DNA of 64,000 nt, from NCBI GenBank assembly GCA_039714395.1, contig JBDLJH010000003.1, positions 62,001 to 126,000 of the forward strand, in the 5' to 3' direction. The notes under the pieces are model-generated. The model saw nothing but the letters and a program-made list of their open reading frames with translations, made no database searches and had not been told where the DNA came from. A program made the position numbers and the translations under genes. Positions 7,936-16,824 of the stretch are shown piece after piece. The stretch comes from JAPHSX01 sp039714395 (lineage in GTDB: Bacteria; Pseudomonadota; Gammaproteobacteria; Thiohalomonadales; Thiohalomonadaceae). Within the stretch, counting starts at the first letter, position 1. Every line of letters begins with the position of its first letter.

Positions 7936-9561
7936 ATGTTAAAACCAAAAAGTACACGGATTGAGGCGTTCCTCATACCCGCCCTGCTCAGCCTAACTCT
8001 GAGTGGCTGTCTTTCTCAAATGGCACAGCAAACGCCAGAAGAGCCCGTCATCGTTGCCCAGCCGCAACCAGAAGCCATCATTATTGCTCCCGAGCCAGAA
8101 CAGGTAGCTGAGAGCTGTAACGAGCCCCGTGATCTATGGACCCGCCTACGTGATGGCTTTCAGTTAAGTGAACACCAGCACCCCAGAATGGAAAGTGACC
8201 TGGCCTGGTACACCAAGCACAAAAGCTATCTGGCTCGCATGACAGAGCGCGCCAGGCCCTACCTGCACCTCATCGTTGAGGAGGCCGAGCGCCGCGGCAT
8301 CCCGATGGAGCTGGCCCTACTACCGGTGGTCGAAAGTGCCTATCAGCCCTTCGCCTACTCCCATGGGCGTGCCGCCGGACTATGGCAATTCATACCCGGT
8401 ACCGGTCGCCGATTCAAACTAAGTCAGACCTGGTGGTATGACGGTCGTCGCGATATCAAAGCTTCCACCCACGCCGCCTTCGATTATTTAGAATACCTGC
8501 ACCGCTATTTTAAAGGCGACTGGCTACACGCACTGGCCGCCTATAACTCTGGTGAAGGCACGGTAAGAAAAGCGATTCGACGCAATAAGAAGAAGGGCAA
8601 ACCCACCGACTACTGGTCACTGAACCTGCCCAAGGAGACCGAGGGCTATGTGCCCAAGCTACTCGCTATCAGTGTCCTGGTCGCCAATCCACCGGCCCAC
8701 GGCGTAATACTGGCCAGTGTGCCCGATGTCCCCTACCTGGACAGTGTTGATGTGGGCTCGCAGATTGATCTGGATCTGGCCGCTGAGTTGGCCGGTATTT
8801 CACTAGAGGAGATGTATCGCTATAACCCCGGGTTCAACCGCTGGGCCACCGACCCAAAGGGGCCGCATAAACTGCTGGTGCCCGTAGAGAAGGTTGAACA
8901 GTTCCAGAACGCGCTAGCCGAATACCCGGTGAAGGAACGCATCAGTTGGAAGCGTCATAAGGTCAAGTCGGGTGAAGTGCTGGGTGTAATCGCCGAAAAC
9001 TATCGCACCAACGTCGATCTGATCCGCAAGGTCAACCGTATTAAGGCCAATAACATCCGCGTCGGCAAGACCCTGATTATCCCGGTGGCACGAAAGAGCC
9101 TGTCGCGCTATCAGCTTAGCTCTAACCAGCGACTTAAGAGCATCCAGAGCCGCAAGCGCAAGGGTAACCGCGTGGAGTATCGTGTGCAGCAGGGAGACAC
9201 CCTGTGGGATATAGCTCGTAAATATAGTGTTGGTGTGCAACAGCTCGCCAGGTGGAATGGCATGGCCCCACGTGACCCGCTGCGTCCCGGCAGTAAACTG
9301 GTGATCTGGGCGAAGGAACTGAAAAAGGTATCGGCGATCAATCCAGCAAACTTTGTTCATCCCTTCGAGCAGACCACCCGCCGCCGCATTGGCTATACTG
9401 TGCGCAATGGTGACTCACTGGCACGCATCTCAGACCGTTTTCGCGTCAGTGTCAGTAAGCTCAGAAGCTGGAATAAAAAATTACAGGGAAAGAAATATTT
9501 AAAACCTGGCGAGCGTCTGACTCTCTATGTCGATGTGAAGCGACAGTCCGGTAGTATTTAA
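7936..9561 (+). CDS. mltD: Membrane-bound lytic murein transglycosylase D
   Basis: 541 residues. A lipoprotein signal ends in the lipobox LSGC, so it is anchored in the outer membrane facing the periplasm. The SLT catalytic domain follows, with the catalytic Glu in LLPVVESAYQ and then SHGRAAGLWQFIPGTGR and ALAAYNSGEGTV. Three C-terminal LysM peptidoglycan-binding modules carry the cores HKVKSGEVLGVIA, YRVQQGDTLWDIA and YTVRNGDSLARIS. It cleaves glycan strands to anhydromuropeptides. The ATG at 7936 places the signal peptide correctly; a TTG at 7900 would add 12 residues. mltD next to gloB is also the E. coli arrangement. Confidence 0.94.
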   Translation: MLKPKSTRIEAFLIPALLSLTLSGCLSQMAQQTPEEPVIVAQPQPEAIIIAPEPEQVAESCNEPRDLWTRLRDGFQLSEHQHPRMESDLAWYTKHKSYLARMTERARPYLHLIVEEAERRGIPMELALLPVVESAYQPFAYSHGRAAGLWQFIPGTGRRFKLSQTWWYDGRRDIKASTHAAFDYLEYLHRYFKGDWLHALAAYNSGEGTVRKAIRRNKKKGKPTDYWSLNLPKETEGYVPKLLAISVLVANPPAHGVILASVPDVPYLDSVDVGSQIDLDLAAELAGISLEEMYRYNPGFNRWATDPKGPHKLLVPVEKVEQFQNALAEYPVKERISWKRHKVKSGEVLGVIAENYRTNVDLIRKVNRIKANNIRVGKTLIIPVARKSLSRYQLSSNQRLKSIQSRKRKGNRVEYRVQQGDTLWDIARKYSVGVQQLARWNGMAPRDPLRPGSKLVIWAKELKKVSAINPANFVHPFEQTTRRRIGYTVRNGDSLARISDRFRVSVSKLRSWNKKLQGKKYLKPGERLTLYVDVKRQSGSI

Positions 9562-9626
9562 TAAAGCCAGAAATCTGAAATCATTAGGTGTAAAAATCAG
9601 AACCTGATCGGGTACATGCACTACCT

Positions 9627-9680
9627 GTAGGAGCGGCTCTGCCGCGATGACCGATTAAATCGCGCTGGAAGCGCTCCTAC
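9627..9680. repeat. Single copy of the 54-bp REP-like palindrome
   Basis: Same length and ends as the array units at 749-1537: GTAGGAGCGGCTCTGCCGCG at the left, GCGCTGGAAGCGCTCCTAC at the right, with a few internal differences. It lies between convergent mltD and the HIT/GalT-like gene and overlaps the latter's last codon: the terminal repeat read on the minus strand supplies its TAG stop (9677-9679). Confidence 0.93.
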
Positions 9681-10714
9681 ACTGCCAGCCTGTAAAACTC
9701 CGCCTCGATCATCTTGCTGCTAAGTTGCGAATAATCTTCGTGACTAAAACTTACCATTCCACCACACATCTCATACCAGGCAAATCCCCCTGTCCACGGT
9801 GCGTGTTGATAACTTCCCTGAATGCGGCGTGGCAGACAATATATCTCGCCAGGCAGGTAGAGCAAATTGTAGCTATCCCCTCCCCGATGCATGGTCTCAA
9901 TGTATCGCCACGCCGCCTCGACATTATCAAAGCGCTCCACTCGTGATGGGTAGTCCTGCTCACCACCGTTGTGCCGCCACTGCGGCAGCTGCACCGGCAG
10001 TGGTGTCTCGCGCAGGAACATCTGGAAATGTAAATGATTAACTGAGGCAAAACCTCCGTAGGCATTATAGCCAAAACCAACACCGGGCAGGGTACACCCT
10101 AACTCCTCACTGACACGCCACATATAATGGTGGTCATCATGAGTTAGAAATTGCGGTGCATTGTGCTCGCGTTGTGGCACCAGCAGACCATGAAAATCAA
10201 CAAACGGGAATTTATTGTAGAGCAACTCTACTTCTCGCCCCTGTAGCTCACCCGACCAGAAACACTCCTTGCGCAGAAACGGTTTATTGAAGTGAAAGCC
10301 ATTCTCATTAAAGGGGGCGTGCAAGATATTAACTTTTGTATGTGCCATACGTGGCGGACGAAAAGCGCGCAGCTGGTTGAACTGTAACTCCCATGGCCCC
10401 TCGGCGCGGCGCTGTGTCGGCTGCAAGGCATCAAAACCTACCGCCATGATCTTGAGAAAGACCAGCACATCATCATCCGCATCCGCATCCGGCAGGGTAC
10501 GGCCATGGCACAGGGCGTTACGATATTGTTCACTATATTCATCGAAACGCTGGCGAAGCCGTTGTGCCAACTGCCGCTGAATACGTTCATCGAAACCGGC
10601 ATTGGCACAAACCAGAATAAAGACACCGAGCCCTTCATGCTCCAGCATATCGCTTAGACCGGTAGCGAAGGCAGCAGAAAAGTTTTCTACCGAGTCAAAG
10701 GTATCCCTGTTCAT
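9677..10714 (-). CDS. HIT/GalT-superfamily protein of unknown substrate
   Basis: 345 residues. H227-L-H229-F-Q231 within NHLHFQMF resembles the active-site motif of GalT/VTC2-type nucleotide-sugar phosphorylases and nucleotidyltransferases, and ELLYNKFPFVDFHGLLVPQ resembles the strand block that precedes it in that group. I infer a nucleotidylyl-transfer or phosphorolysis reaction; the substrate cannot be told. It is the last gene of a ten-gene overlapping run, and its start overlaps the Mut7-C gene by four bases. The final codons end inside a REP copy, which provides the stop, so the natural C-terminus may have been altered by the repeat. Confidence 0.7.
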   Translation of the reverse strand: MNRDTFDSVENFSAAFATGLSDMLEHEGLGVFILVCANAGFDERIQRQLAQRLRQRFDEYSEQYRNALCHGRTLPDADADDDVLVFLKIMAVGFDALQPTQRRAEGPWELQFNQLRAFRPPRMAHTKVNILHAPFNENGFHFNKPFLRKECFWSGELQGREVELLYNKFPFVDFHGLLVPQREHNAPQFLTHDDHHYMWRVSEELGCTLPGVGFGYNAYGGFASVNHLHFQMFLRETPLPVQLPQWRHNGGEQDYPSRVERFDNVEAAWRYIETMHRGGDSYNLLYLPGEIYCLPRRIQGSYQHAPWTGGFAWYEMCGGMVSFSHEDYSQLSSKMIEAEFYRLAV

Positions 10715-11241
10715 TTTATCTTCTCGTTTATCAATAACATGGCATCATCCTCCACGCTGGCATTCCAGACTCCCCGGGAAAAGTTATCCAGTTGTTGGCG
10801 CATACGCCTGACATGACTGCCGTGCCAATAGGGTTGATCACAGCTGCTACAGTAAAGTACGGTCTCATCCTCTCGCAGAGCCTCCCGCGGAACCCTGGCG
10901 ATCACCTCCGAACTAGCAGGAATCAGTACGCTATTGCACACCAGGCAGCGGCTAAAGGGACAACACAGCCAGTCAATGGAAAAATTATTACTCAACTCCT
11001 CAAGCTGCCCATGCAATTGATTAGCGCTTAGCAGCGAAACAATCGCTGCCGCATCACGATACTCCAGCAGCTTGCGGTCACGGCTAAGCATCATCCGCTG
11101 TTCGGAGCGGGCCTGCTGCAACAGTGTTTTATCTCCCTCTCCTGGCGCAGCAATCACTACATCATAACCGGCAGCACGCAACCAGCGACCCAGCCGTGCC
11201 AGCATCTCATCGCAAAGGAAACGTTGGCGACAGCTGGACAT
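10711..11241 (-). CDS. Mut7-C (PIN-like) RNase domain and zinc-ribbon protein
   Basis: 176 residues. The N-terminal half (FLCDEMLARLGRWLRAAGYD, then MMLSRDRKLLEY) matches the Mut7-C family, a PIN-like fold with conserved acidic residues thought to act on RNA. The C-terminal half has two CxxC pairs (CLVC and CSSC) followed by PYWHGSH, the zinc ribbon usual in this family. The cellular role is not established. It overlaps the next gene by four bases and follows the DHH phosphoesterase gene by seven, so it is probably cotranscribed with both. Confidence 0.82.
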   Translation of the reverse strand: MSSCRQRFLCDEMLARLGRWLRAAGYDVVIAAPGEGDKTLLQQARSEQRMMLSRDRKLLEYRDAAAIVSLLSANQLHGQLEELSNNFSIDWLCCPFSRCLVCNSVLIPASSEVIARVPREALREDETVLYCSSCDQPYWHGSHVRRMRQQLDNFSRGVWNASVEDDAMLLINEKIK

Positions 11242-11248
11242 GAAACTG

Positions 11249-12103
11249 TTATCCCTCCCCCGGCTCCAGTTTCAACAGTGTGTCGGGGATCATAGTGCCG
11301 AAACCAGCGGCATTTTTGTGTCCACCACCGCCAAATAGTGCCGCGACCTTTGCCACATCCTCACCACCGTTACGACTGGAACGTAGCGACCAGCTACGCT
11401 TCTCACCCTTATCCTGATAACCCGCGGCAAAGGGGTGTCCATCGGCCAATTCACCGACCAGCTCACTGATGATGGCTCGTGGACAATTGACTACCGGCAC
11501 ATCGAAGCCGGCAATACTTCCCATCACCGCCCGTTTCTTATAGCTGTCGATCATCTCCTGACGGAAGCGGTTGATCGCCTTGCCCTCGCTCATCAGGGTA
11601 TTGAAACGATCAGCCGAGGTTATCACCTCATGCCAGAGGTCAAAATCGAACGGATAGGACATCAGGGCTGCATTAATATCTCTGGTGCCGTCCAAATCAA
11701 AGTTCCAGAGATCCTGATCCTGCACATGCAGCAACAATTGCGGCACCGGCTGTTGATGGAAATACTCCCAGGTGATCACCGCACCGGAGCGCGACATATC
11801 GAACACCACTTCCAGATTGGGGTGCTCTGTCTCCAGGCCGTCGAGGTCTTCCTGTGCACTGATATGGTGATCCAACACGGTTACTTTAGATGCACTATCA
11901 CACAACTGCTTCATCTCTGGACGCTTAAAGGAGAAATCAACTACATAAACCTCTCGCTCAGCGCAATCTGGCATCGGCTCACCATGCGATGCAGCAAAAA
12001 ACTCCACCTCTGTGCCCCGAGGCTCAAAGTGACGATGTGCCGCATAGGCCGCACCGAACCCATCAAGACAGTTTCCGTGATAGATAACCAGTGGTTTGCT
12101 CAT
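11249..12103 (-). CDS. DHH/DHHA1-family phosphoesterase
   Basis: 284 residues. Metal-binding motifs in order: HGNCLDGFGAA near the N-terminus, VVDFSF, VLDHHISA (the DHH motif), and C-terminal FGGGGHKNAAGF of the DHHA1 substrate-binding domain. The family hydrolyses phosphodiester bonds in short oligonucleotides, cyclic dinucleotides or related substrates; which one is unclear here. It lies between the Mut7-C gene and a CDF transporter gene, overlapping the latter by four bases. Proximity to a putative RNase hints at RNA turnover, but that is inference. Confidence 0.88.
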   Translation of the reverse strand: MSKPLVIYHGNCLDGFGAAYAAHRHFEPRGTEVEFFAASHGEPMPDCAEREVYVVDFSFKRPEMKQLCDSASKVTVLDHHISAQEDLDGLETEHPNLEVVFDMSRSGAVITWEYFHQQPVPQLLLHVQDQDLWNFDLDGTRDINAALMSYPFDFDLWHEVITSADRFNTLMSEGKAINRFRQEMIDSYKKRAVMGSIAGFDVPVVNCPRAIISELVGELADGHPFAAGYQDKGEKRSWSLRSSRNGGEDVAKVAALFGGGGHKNAAGFGTMIPDTLLKLEPGEG

Positions 12104-13044
12104 ACATGACTCTCCTGCTGTGAAACTTGCTGATGGTTGCTGCGTTTCTCTGCTTCAATAAATACACGCTTGATCTGCGGGTAAACCTGTTTGATGCGAC
12201 GGTCCATCTGGCTGATGCTCTGCTCCACCTCATCGGCACTGATCGTATCATCAAAATCGACGCTAATAGTGGCGAGGATGAAGTCCGGCCCCATGTGCAT
12301 TGTCAGTACCTCGTTAACATGGTCGACCTTGTCGCAATCGGCAACGATGCCACGAACCCCCTCCACCACCTGGCTATTGGCACTCTCACCTATAAGCAGC
12401 CCCTTGGTCTCGTAGGCAAGCCAGATCGCCGTGCCTCCGAGGATGCAGCCGATTACAATCGAGGCGATACCATCGAAGATAAGGATACCGGTCAGCTGAC
12501 TAAGCAAGATACCGATAAAGGCAACAAGGAGGCCAAGCATCGCTGCCGAGTCCTCGAACAACACAACAAACATCGAAGGATCCTTACCTCGCTGCACCGC
12601 TTCAATATAACCCCATTTACCTTTGGCCCGGGTGAACTCCTTAAAGGCAAAATACCAGGCCCCGCCCTCAAACAGCATCGCGAAACCAAGCACAACGTAA
12701 CTTATCCATGGATTCTCTACCGGCTGCGGATCAAACAGGCTGTGAATTCCTTCATACAAAGAGACACCGGCACCAACCGCAAAGATAAGAATGGCAACAA
12801 CGAAGCTCCAGAAATAGATCTCCTTGCCGTGGCCAAAGGGGAAATGCTCATCGGCAGGCTTCTCCGCCCGCTTCATGCCATAAAGCAGCAACACCTGGTT
12901 GCCGGTATCGACCAACGAATGAATCCCCTCAGAGAGCATTGCCGAACTACCGGTCATGGTCGCAGCAACAAACTTGGTTATCGAGATCAGACCATTGCCC
13001 AGCAGGGCGGCGATGATCACCTTTTTTGATGAAGATGCCGACAT
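12100..13044 (-). CDS. Cation diffusion facilitator transporter, ZnT9-like
   Basis: 314 residues with about six membrane helices. Helix 2 has EGIHSLVDTGNQ (an HxxxD metal site) and helix 5 has FDGIASI. DEHFPFGHGKEIYFWSF and RGKDPSMFVVLFEDSAA follow the SLC30A9 (ZnT9) branch of the CDF family rather than the FieF/ZitB branch, judged from memory of those proteins. A cytoplasmic C-terminal domain follows. Expected role: divalent metal/proton exchange across the inner membrane; the metal is not determined by the sequence. It starts four bases after the glycosyltransferase gene ends. Confidence 0.88.
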   Translation of the reverse strand: MSASSSKKVIIAALLGNGLISITKFVAATMTGSSAMLSEGIHSLVDTGNQVLLLYGMKRAEKPADEHFPFGHGKEIYFWSFVVAILIFAVGAGVSLYEGIHSLFDPQPVENPWISYVVLGFAMLFEGGAWYFAFKEFTRAKGKWGYIEAVQRGKDPSMFVVLFEDSAAMLGLLVAFIGILLSQLTGILIFDGIASIVIGCILGGTAIWLAYETKGLLIGESANSQVVEGVRGIVADCDKVDHVNEVLTMHMGPDFILATISVDFDDTISADEVEQSISQMDRRIKQVYPQIKRVFIEAEKRSNHQQVSQQESHV

Positions 13045-13047
13045 TCA

Positions 13048-13770
13048 TTACTCCTTGGGACGTGTGTACCAGAAGCTACACAGTTTTTTATAACGAACAA
13101 AGAACGGCAGCAACAGGCACATCAGTAACAGGTTTATTTGCTGCCAGGTACTGAACCATTCCAGTTTTCGCCTGGAAGATACCGCCGAATATTCATCAAT
13201 AATGCAAAATTGAAGTTGTTGTCCTTTACCCCAGCGTCGCAGTGCACGTGAGAACCAGATCTCCTCACTAGCATAGACCTGTTCACTAAACCCCCCCACC
13301 ACTTCAAATCCCTCACGCCGGGCGTAAACAAAACAACCTGCTGCCCAGCGCAAGCGACGAGAAACACCATTCCAGAATGCAAGACCAGCACGCACGGAAA
13401 AGCGTTCGACATGATCAAATTTCACTCTCACCCCACCACCGCAACAGTTGCCTGAGAGGTTGTCCAACGCCCGACTCAACAGTTCTGTGCTTATCAAAGT
13501 ATCGGCATCGACAAAGACAAAGTACTTCCCCATTGCCACTTTTGCACCAGCATTTCTGGCCCGAGAAATCTGATTTACGGGCTCGAATACCACGCGTGCA
13601 CCAGCCTGCTCTGCCACACTGGCGGTTGCATCAGAGGAGTTGTTGTCGACTACAATGATCTCACCCGATAACTCAATATTGCCCATTGCCAGGTGAAGAG
13701 ACTCAAGGGTAAGTGGCAGCCACTTCTCTTCATTGTAAGCAGGAACGATGATCGAGTAGTCGATGCGCAT
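13048..13770 (-). CDS. Glycosyltransferase family 2
   Basis: 240 residues. The GT-A fold is indicated by SIIVPAYNEEKWLPLTLESL at the N-terminus, VVDNNSSDAT, the DxD-type metal motif in VFVDADTL, and the later EEIWFSRALRRWG block. A hydrophobic stretch near the C-terminus (LLLMCLLLPFFV) suggests membrane association. Donor and acceptor are unknown. It sits within an operon otherwise devoted to peptide import and nucleic-acid or metal handling, with no other sugar genes nearby. Its start overlaps the thioredoxin-like gene's stop. Confidence 0.88.
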   Translation of the reverse strand: MRIDYSIIVPAYNEEKWLPLTLESLHLAMGNIELSGEIIVVDNNSSDATASVAEQAGARVVFEPVNQISRARNAGAKVAMGKYFVFVDADTLISTELLSRALDNLSGNCCGGGVRVKFDHVERFSVRAGLAFWNGVSRRLRWAAGCFVYARREGFEVVGGFSEQVYASEEIWFSRALRRWGKGQQLQFCIIDEYSAVSSRRKLEWFSTWQQINLLLMCLLLPFFVRYKKLCSFWYTRPKE

Positions 13771-14159
13771 TAAATCAGATGCGCACGCAGTCGCGCTTCG
13801 GAAAGAGAACCCAGATGTACTCCAGCAATACGCCCACGCTCGACAAAGACAAAGGCAGGGGCTCCCCGTGCGTGCAGACTGGTTGCCAACTCACCATGCT
13901 CTAGCGCATCGAGTTTTACCACATTACCCAGCTCCTTGGTGAGTTGCTCAATCATCGGTGCCATCTCATTACAGGGGTGACAATATTCACTTGTGAAGTA
14001 GAGCACAAGTTTCTCATCATTCAACAGTGAATCATCCACCACACCATGAAGCTGTGGTAATGACTTACCCTTCATAAAGCGTGCTGAGAAACGAATGTAA
14101 ATCTGCAACAGCGTCATCAGTCCGATCAAAACCAGTGGGATATATTTTGTCCACTCCAT
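13770..14159 (-). CDS. Membrane-anchored thioredoxin-like protein
   Basis: 129 residues from the ATG at 14159, which shares its A with the yejF stop codon. An N-terminal hydrophobic helix (YIPLVLIGLMTLLQIYI) precedes a thioredoxin fold with a CHPC redox pair in FTSEYCHPCNEMAPMI and the cis-proline loop RGAPAFVF. Orientation of the redox domain is not certain: the helix could be a membrane anchor or an uncleaved signal. It follows the peptide importer genes directly, but a functional link is only inferred. CHPC is not the classical CGPC, so the redox potential may differ. Confidence 0.82.
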   Translation of the reverse strand: MEWTKYIPLVLIGLMTLLQIYIRFSARFMKGKSLPQLHGVVDDSLLNDEKLVLYFTSEYCHPCNEMAPMIEQLTKELGNVVKLDALEHGELATSLHARGAPAFVFVERGRIAGVHLGSLSEARLRAHLI

Positions 14160-15784
14160 CAAATCACCTCGCGGAACAGTGCCGCCTGTAATAATGTTTC
14201 TGTATAGGGGTGTTCAGGAGAGGTGAAGAGCTTCTCAGTATCACCCAGTTCCACCATACGTCCCTCCTTCATCACCAGTACACGGTGGGCCACGGAACGA
14301 ATAACTTTCAGATCGTGGGTAATAAAGAGATAACTCATGCCATGACGCAACTGTAGATCACGCAACAGGCCAAGTACCTGCTTCTGCACAGAGATATCAA
14401 GTGCACTGGTTGGTTCATCCAATAATACCAGTTTCGGCTCAAGCACTACCACACGGGCGATGGCGATACGCTGACGTTGTCCACCAGAGAATTCGTGTGG
14501 ATAACGATGCAACATAGTCTCATCTAGCCCCACCTCCTCCAGTCCTTTTATAATTCGCGCCAACCGCTCCTCACAGTTTAATTCTGGAAAGTGCAGTGCC
14601 AGGCCTTCACCAACAATTTGCTCCACCGTCATACGCGGTGAGAGAGAGGAGAAAGGGTCTTGGAATACCACCTGCATATCTTTACGCAGTGGACGTAGAT
14701 CGCGCTCACTTAGCAGATCGATACGCTCACCATTAAAACTAATAGCTCCCTGACCACTCTGCAGACGCAGCAGACTCATGCCCAGCGTAGTCTTGCCAGA
14801 ACCTGACTCGCCAACAATGCCGAGGGTCTCGCCGGGGCGAATATAAATATCCACCCCGTCCACCGCACGCACCTCAGCCACCGTGCGGCGGAAGAAACCG
14901 GCCTTAATGGGGAAAATACACTGCATGTTCTTGCCATCAAGTAATGGACGTTGTTTATCGAAACCATGCAGCTCATCGCTGGAGACCAGCGGCTCCGGTT
15001 CACTCGCCAATAACTTTTTGGTATAGGGGTGTTGCGGCGCGGCAAATACACTCTCCACCTCGCCCTGCTCCACCATCCTCCCCTTCTCCATCACACAAAT
15101 GGTATCGGCAAAGTGGCGCACCATATTCAGATCATGGGTGATCAACAATATCGCCATACCGAATTCACGCTGCAACTCGTCGAGTAATTCCAGGATCTGT
15201 TTCTGTATCGTCACATCAAGTGCCGTAGTCGGCTCATCGGCGATCAGCAGTTTCGGTCGACAGGCCAGTGCCATCGCGATCATCACGCGCTGACGCTGAC
15301 CACCCGAGAGCATATGGGGAAAGGCATCGAAACGCTTCTCTGCATCGGGAATACCTACCCGTTGCAACAACTTAATAACCTGGTCTCGTGCGGCAGTGCG
15401 ATCCAGTGCCTCGTGCAAGAACAGCGGTTCCATCAGCTGATCACCGATGGGATAGACAGGATTAAGTGCCGTCATCGGCTCCTGAAAGATCATCGCGATC
15501 TCACGACCACGCACGCCACGCATGGCCGCTTCACTTTTGTGTAACAGCTCCTCGCCATTAAAGCGTATCGAGCCGGTAGGATAGTCAGTTTGCGCACGTT
15601 CATGCAGTTGGAGCACCGATAGTGCTGTTACCGATTTACCGGAGCCAGACTCCCCCACCAAGGCAAGCTTCTCACCTGGCCGCATGGATAAACTGACACC
15701 CTCAACGACTGGCACACGCTCACCAGCGAGACCAAAGGCAACACTCAGATTTTCAATCTCGAGTAATGATTTAGTGCTCATCAT
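14159..15784 (-). CDS. yejF: Peptide ABC transporter, tandem ATPase (YejF-like)
   Basis: 541 residues with two nucleotide-binding domains in one chain. Each has Walker A (GESGSGKS, GESGSGKT), the signature LSGGQRQR / FSGGQRQR, and Walker B with a Glu (LLIADEPTTALD, LVLLDEPTSALD). The arrangement and the adjacent permease and binding-protein genes identify it as the ATPase of a YejABEF-type oligopeptide importer, known in E. coli for microcin C uptake. Two ATGs are in tandem (15784 and 15781); the first overlaps the yejE stop as ATGA. Confidence 0.92.
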   Translation of the reverse strand: MMSTKSLLEIENLSVAFGLAGERVPVVEGVSLSMRPGEKLALVGESGSGKSVTALSVLQLHERAQTDYPTGSIRFNGEELLHKSEAAMRGVRGREIAMIFQEPMTALNPVYPIGDQLMEPLFLHEALDRTAARDQVIKLLQRVGIPDAEKRFDAFPHMLSGGQRQRVMIAMALACRPKLLIADEPTTALDVTIQKQILELLDELQREFGMAILLITHDLNMVRHFADTICVMEKGRMVEQGEVESVFAAPQHPYTKKLLASEPEPLVSSDELHGFDKQRPLLDGKNMQCIFPIKAGFFRRTVAEVRAVDGVDIYIRPGETLGIVGESGSGKTTLGMSLLRLQSGQGAISFNGERIDLLSERDLRPLRKDMQVVFQDPFSSLSPRMTVEQIVGEGLALHFPELNCEERLARIIKGLEEVGLDETMLHRYPHEFSGGQRQRIAIARVVVLEPKLVLLDEPTSALDISVQKQVLGLLRDLQLRHGMSYLFITHDLKVIRSVAHRVLVMKEGRMVELGDTEKLFTSPEHPYTETLLQAALFREVI

Positions 15785-16824
15785 CCCTTCCTGGCATCCA
15801 TGGCTTCACGTAACGCTTCACCGATAAATATCAGCAGCATCAACGTCCCCACCAATACCGTGAAGGTGGTGAGTGAAAGCCACCATGCCTCAATATTCTC
15901 CTTACCCTGGGAAAGCAACTCACCGATGCTTGGCGTGCTAGGGGGCACACCGAGGCCAAGAAAATCAAGACTGGTCAGTGCCAGGATAGAACCACTAATA
16001 CGAAACGGCAGGAAGGTGATTACCGGTGTCATCGAGTTGGGTAACAGATGACGCCACATAATGCGACGATTGGAGAGGCCGAGTGCTCGGGCCGCCGTCA
16101 CATAATCCATATTCCGACCCTTTAAAAATTCAGCACGTACATAATCTGCCAGCCCCATCCAGCCGAACAAGGACAGCAACACAATCAACAGGGCTACACT
16201 AGGATTAAAGATAGATGCGAAAATAATAAGCAGATAAAGTTCAGGCATCGAGCCCCAGATTTCCATCAGCCGTTGTGCAATAAGATCGGTACGCCCACCG
16301 AAATAACCCTGAATCGCCCCGGCGACAATACCAACAACGATGCCTACTACGGTAAGGGCGAAGGCAAATAGTACCGAAAGCCGGAAGCCATAAATAAGCC
16401 TTGCCAGTACATCACGCCCACGGTCATCGGTACCGAGGATATTTTGATCCGATGGCGCTGCGGGATTAGGCAACTCAGCAAAATAATTGATCGTGTTGTA
16501 ATGATATGGATTCAACGGATAGAGCGCCCAGTTATCACCCTGGCTCATCTGCTCCTTAATAAAAGGATCGAGGTAATCCGTCTCGGTAACAAAATCACCA
16601 CCGAATTCCGTCTCCGGATAAGTTTGCAGTAAGGGGAAATAATATTCTCCCTGATAGTGAATCATCAGCGGCTTGTCATTGGACAACACTTCAGCAAACA
16701 GGCTCAATACAAAGAGAATGCTGAAAATCCACAAACTGACATAGCCACGACGGTTGGCCTTGAATCGTCGCCATGCTCGTGCCGAGGCACTCATGGAATA
16801 GGCAGTGTTCACAGACGCCGACAT
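15781..16824 (-). CDS. yejE: Peptide ABC transporter permease (YejE-like)
   Basis: 347 residues. An N-terminal helix near residues 28-48 is followed by a periplasmic segment with NILGTDDRGRDVLARLIYGF, typical of DppC/YejE permeases, then five more helices and the EAA loop (AARALGLSNRRIMWRHLLPN) that contacts the ATPase. The long insert between helix 1 and that segment is usual for YejE. It pairs with YejB in the inner membrane. One base overlaps the yejB stop and four overlap yejF. Confidence 0.92.
   Translation of the reverse strand: MSASVNTAYSMSASARAWRRFKANRRGYVSLWIFSILFVLSLFAEVLSNDKPLMIHYQGEYYFPLLQTYPETEFGGDFVTETDYLDPFIKEQMSQGDNWALYPLNPYHYNTINYFAELPNPAAPSDQNILGTDDRGRDVLARLIYGFRLSVLFAFALTVVGIVVGIVAGAIQGYFGGRTDLIAQRLMEIWGSMPELYLLIIFASIFNPSVALLIVLLSLFGWMGLADYVRAEFLKGRNMDYVTAARALGLSNRRIMWRHLLPNSMTPVITFLPFRISGSILALTSLDFLGLGVPPSTPSIGELLSQGKENIEAWWLSLTTFTVLVGTLMLLIFIGEALREAMDARKG

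Noticed and set aside
12127..13029. 300-codon plus-strand ORF opposite the CDF transporter gene
   Set aside because: The composition is implausible and no motif is seen; the minus strand encodes a complete CDF protein with metal-site residues.
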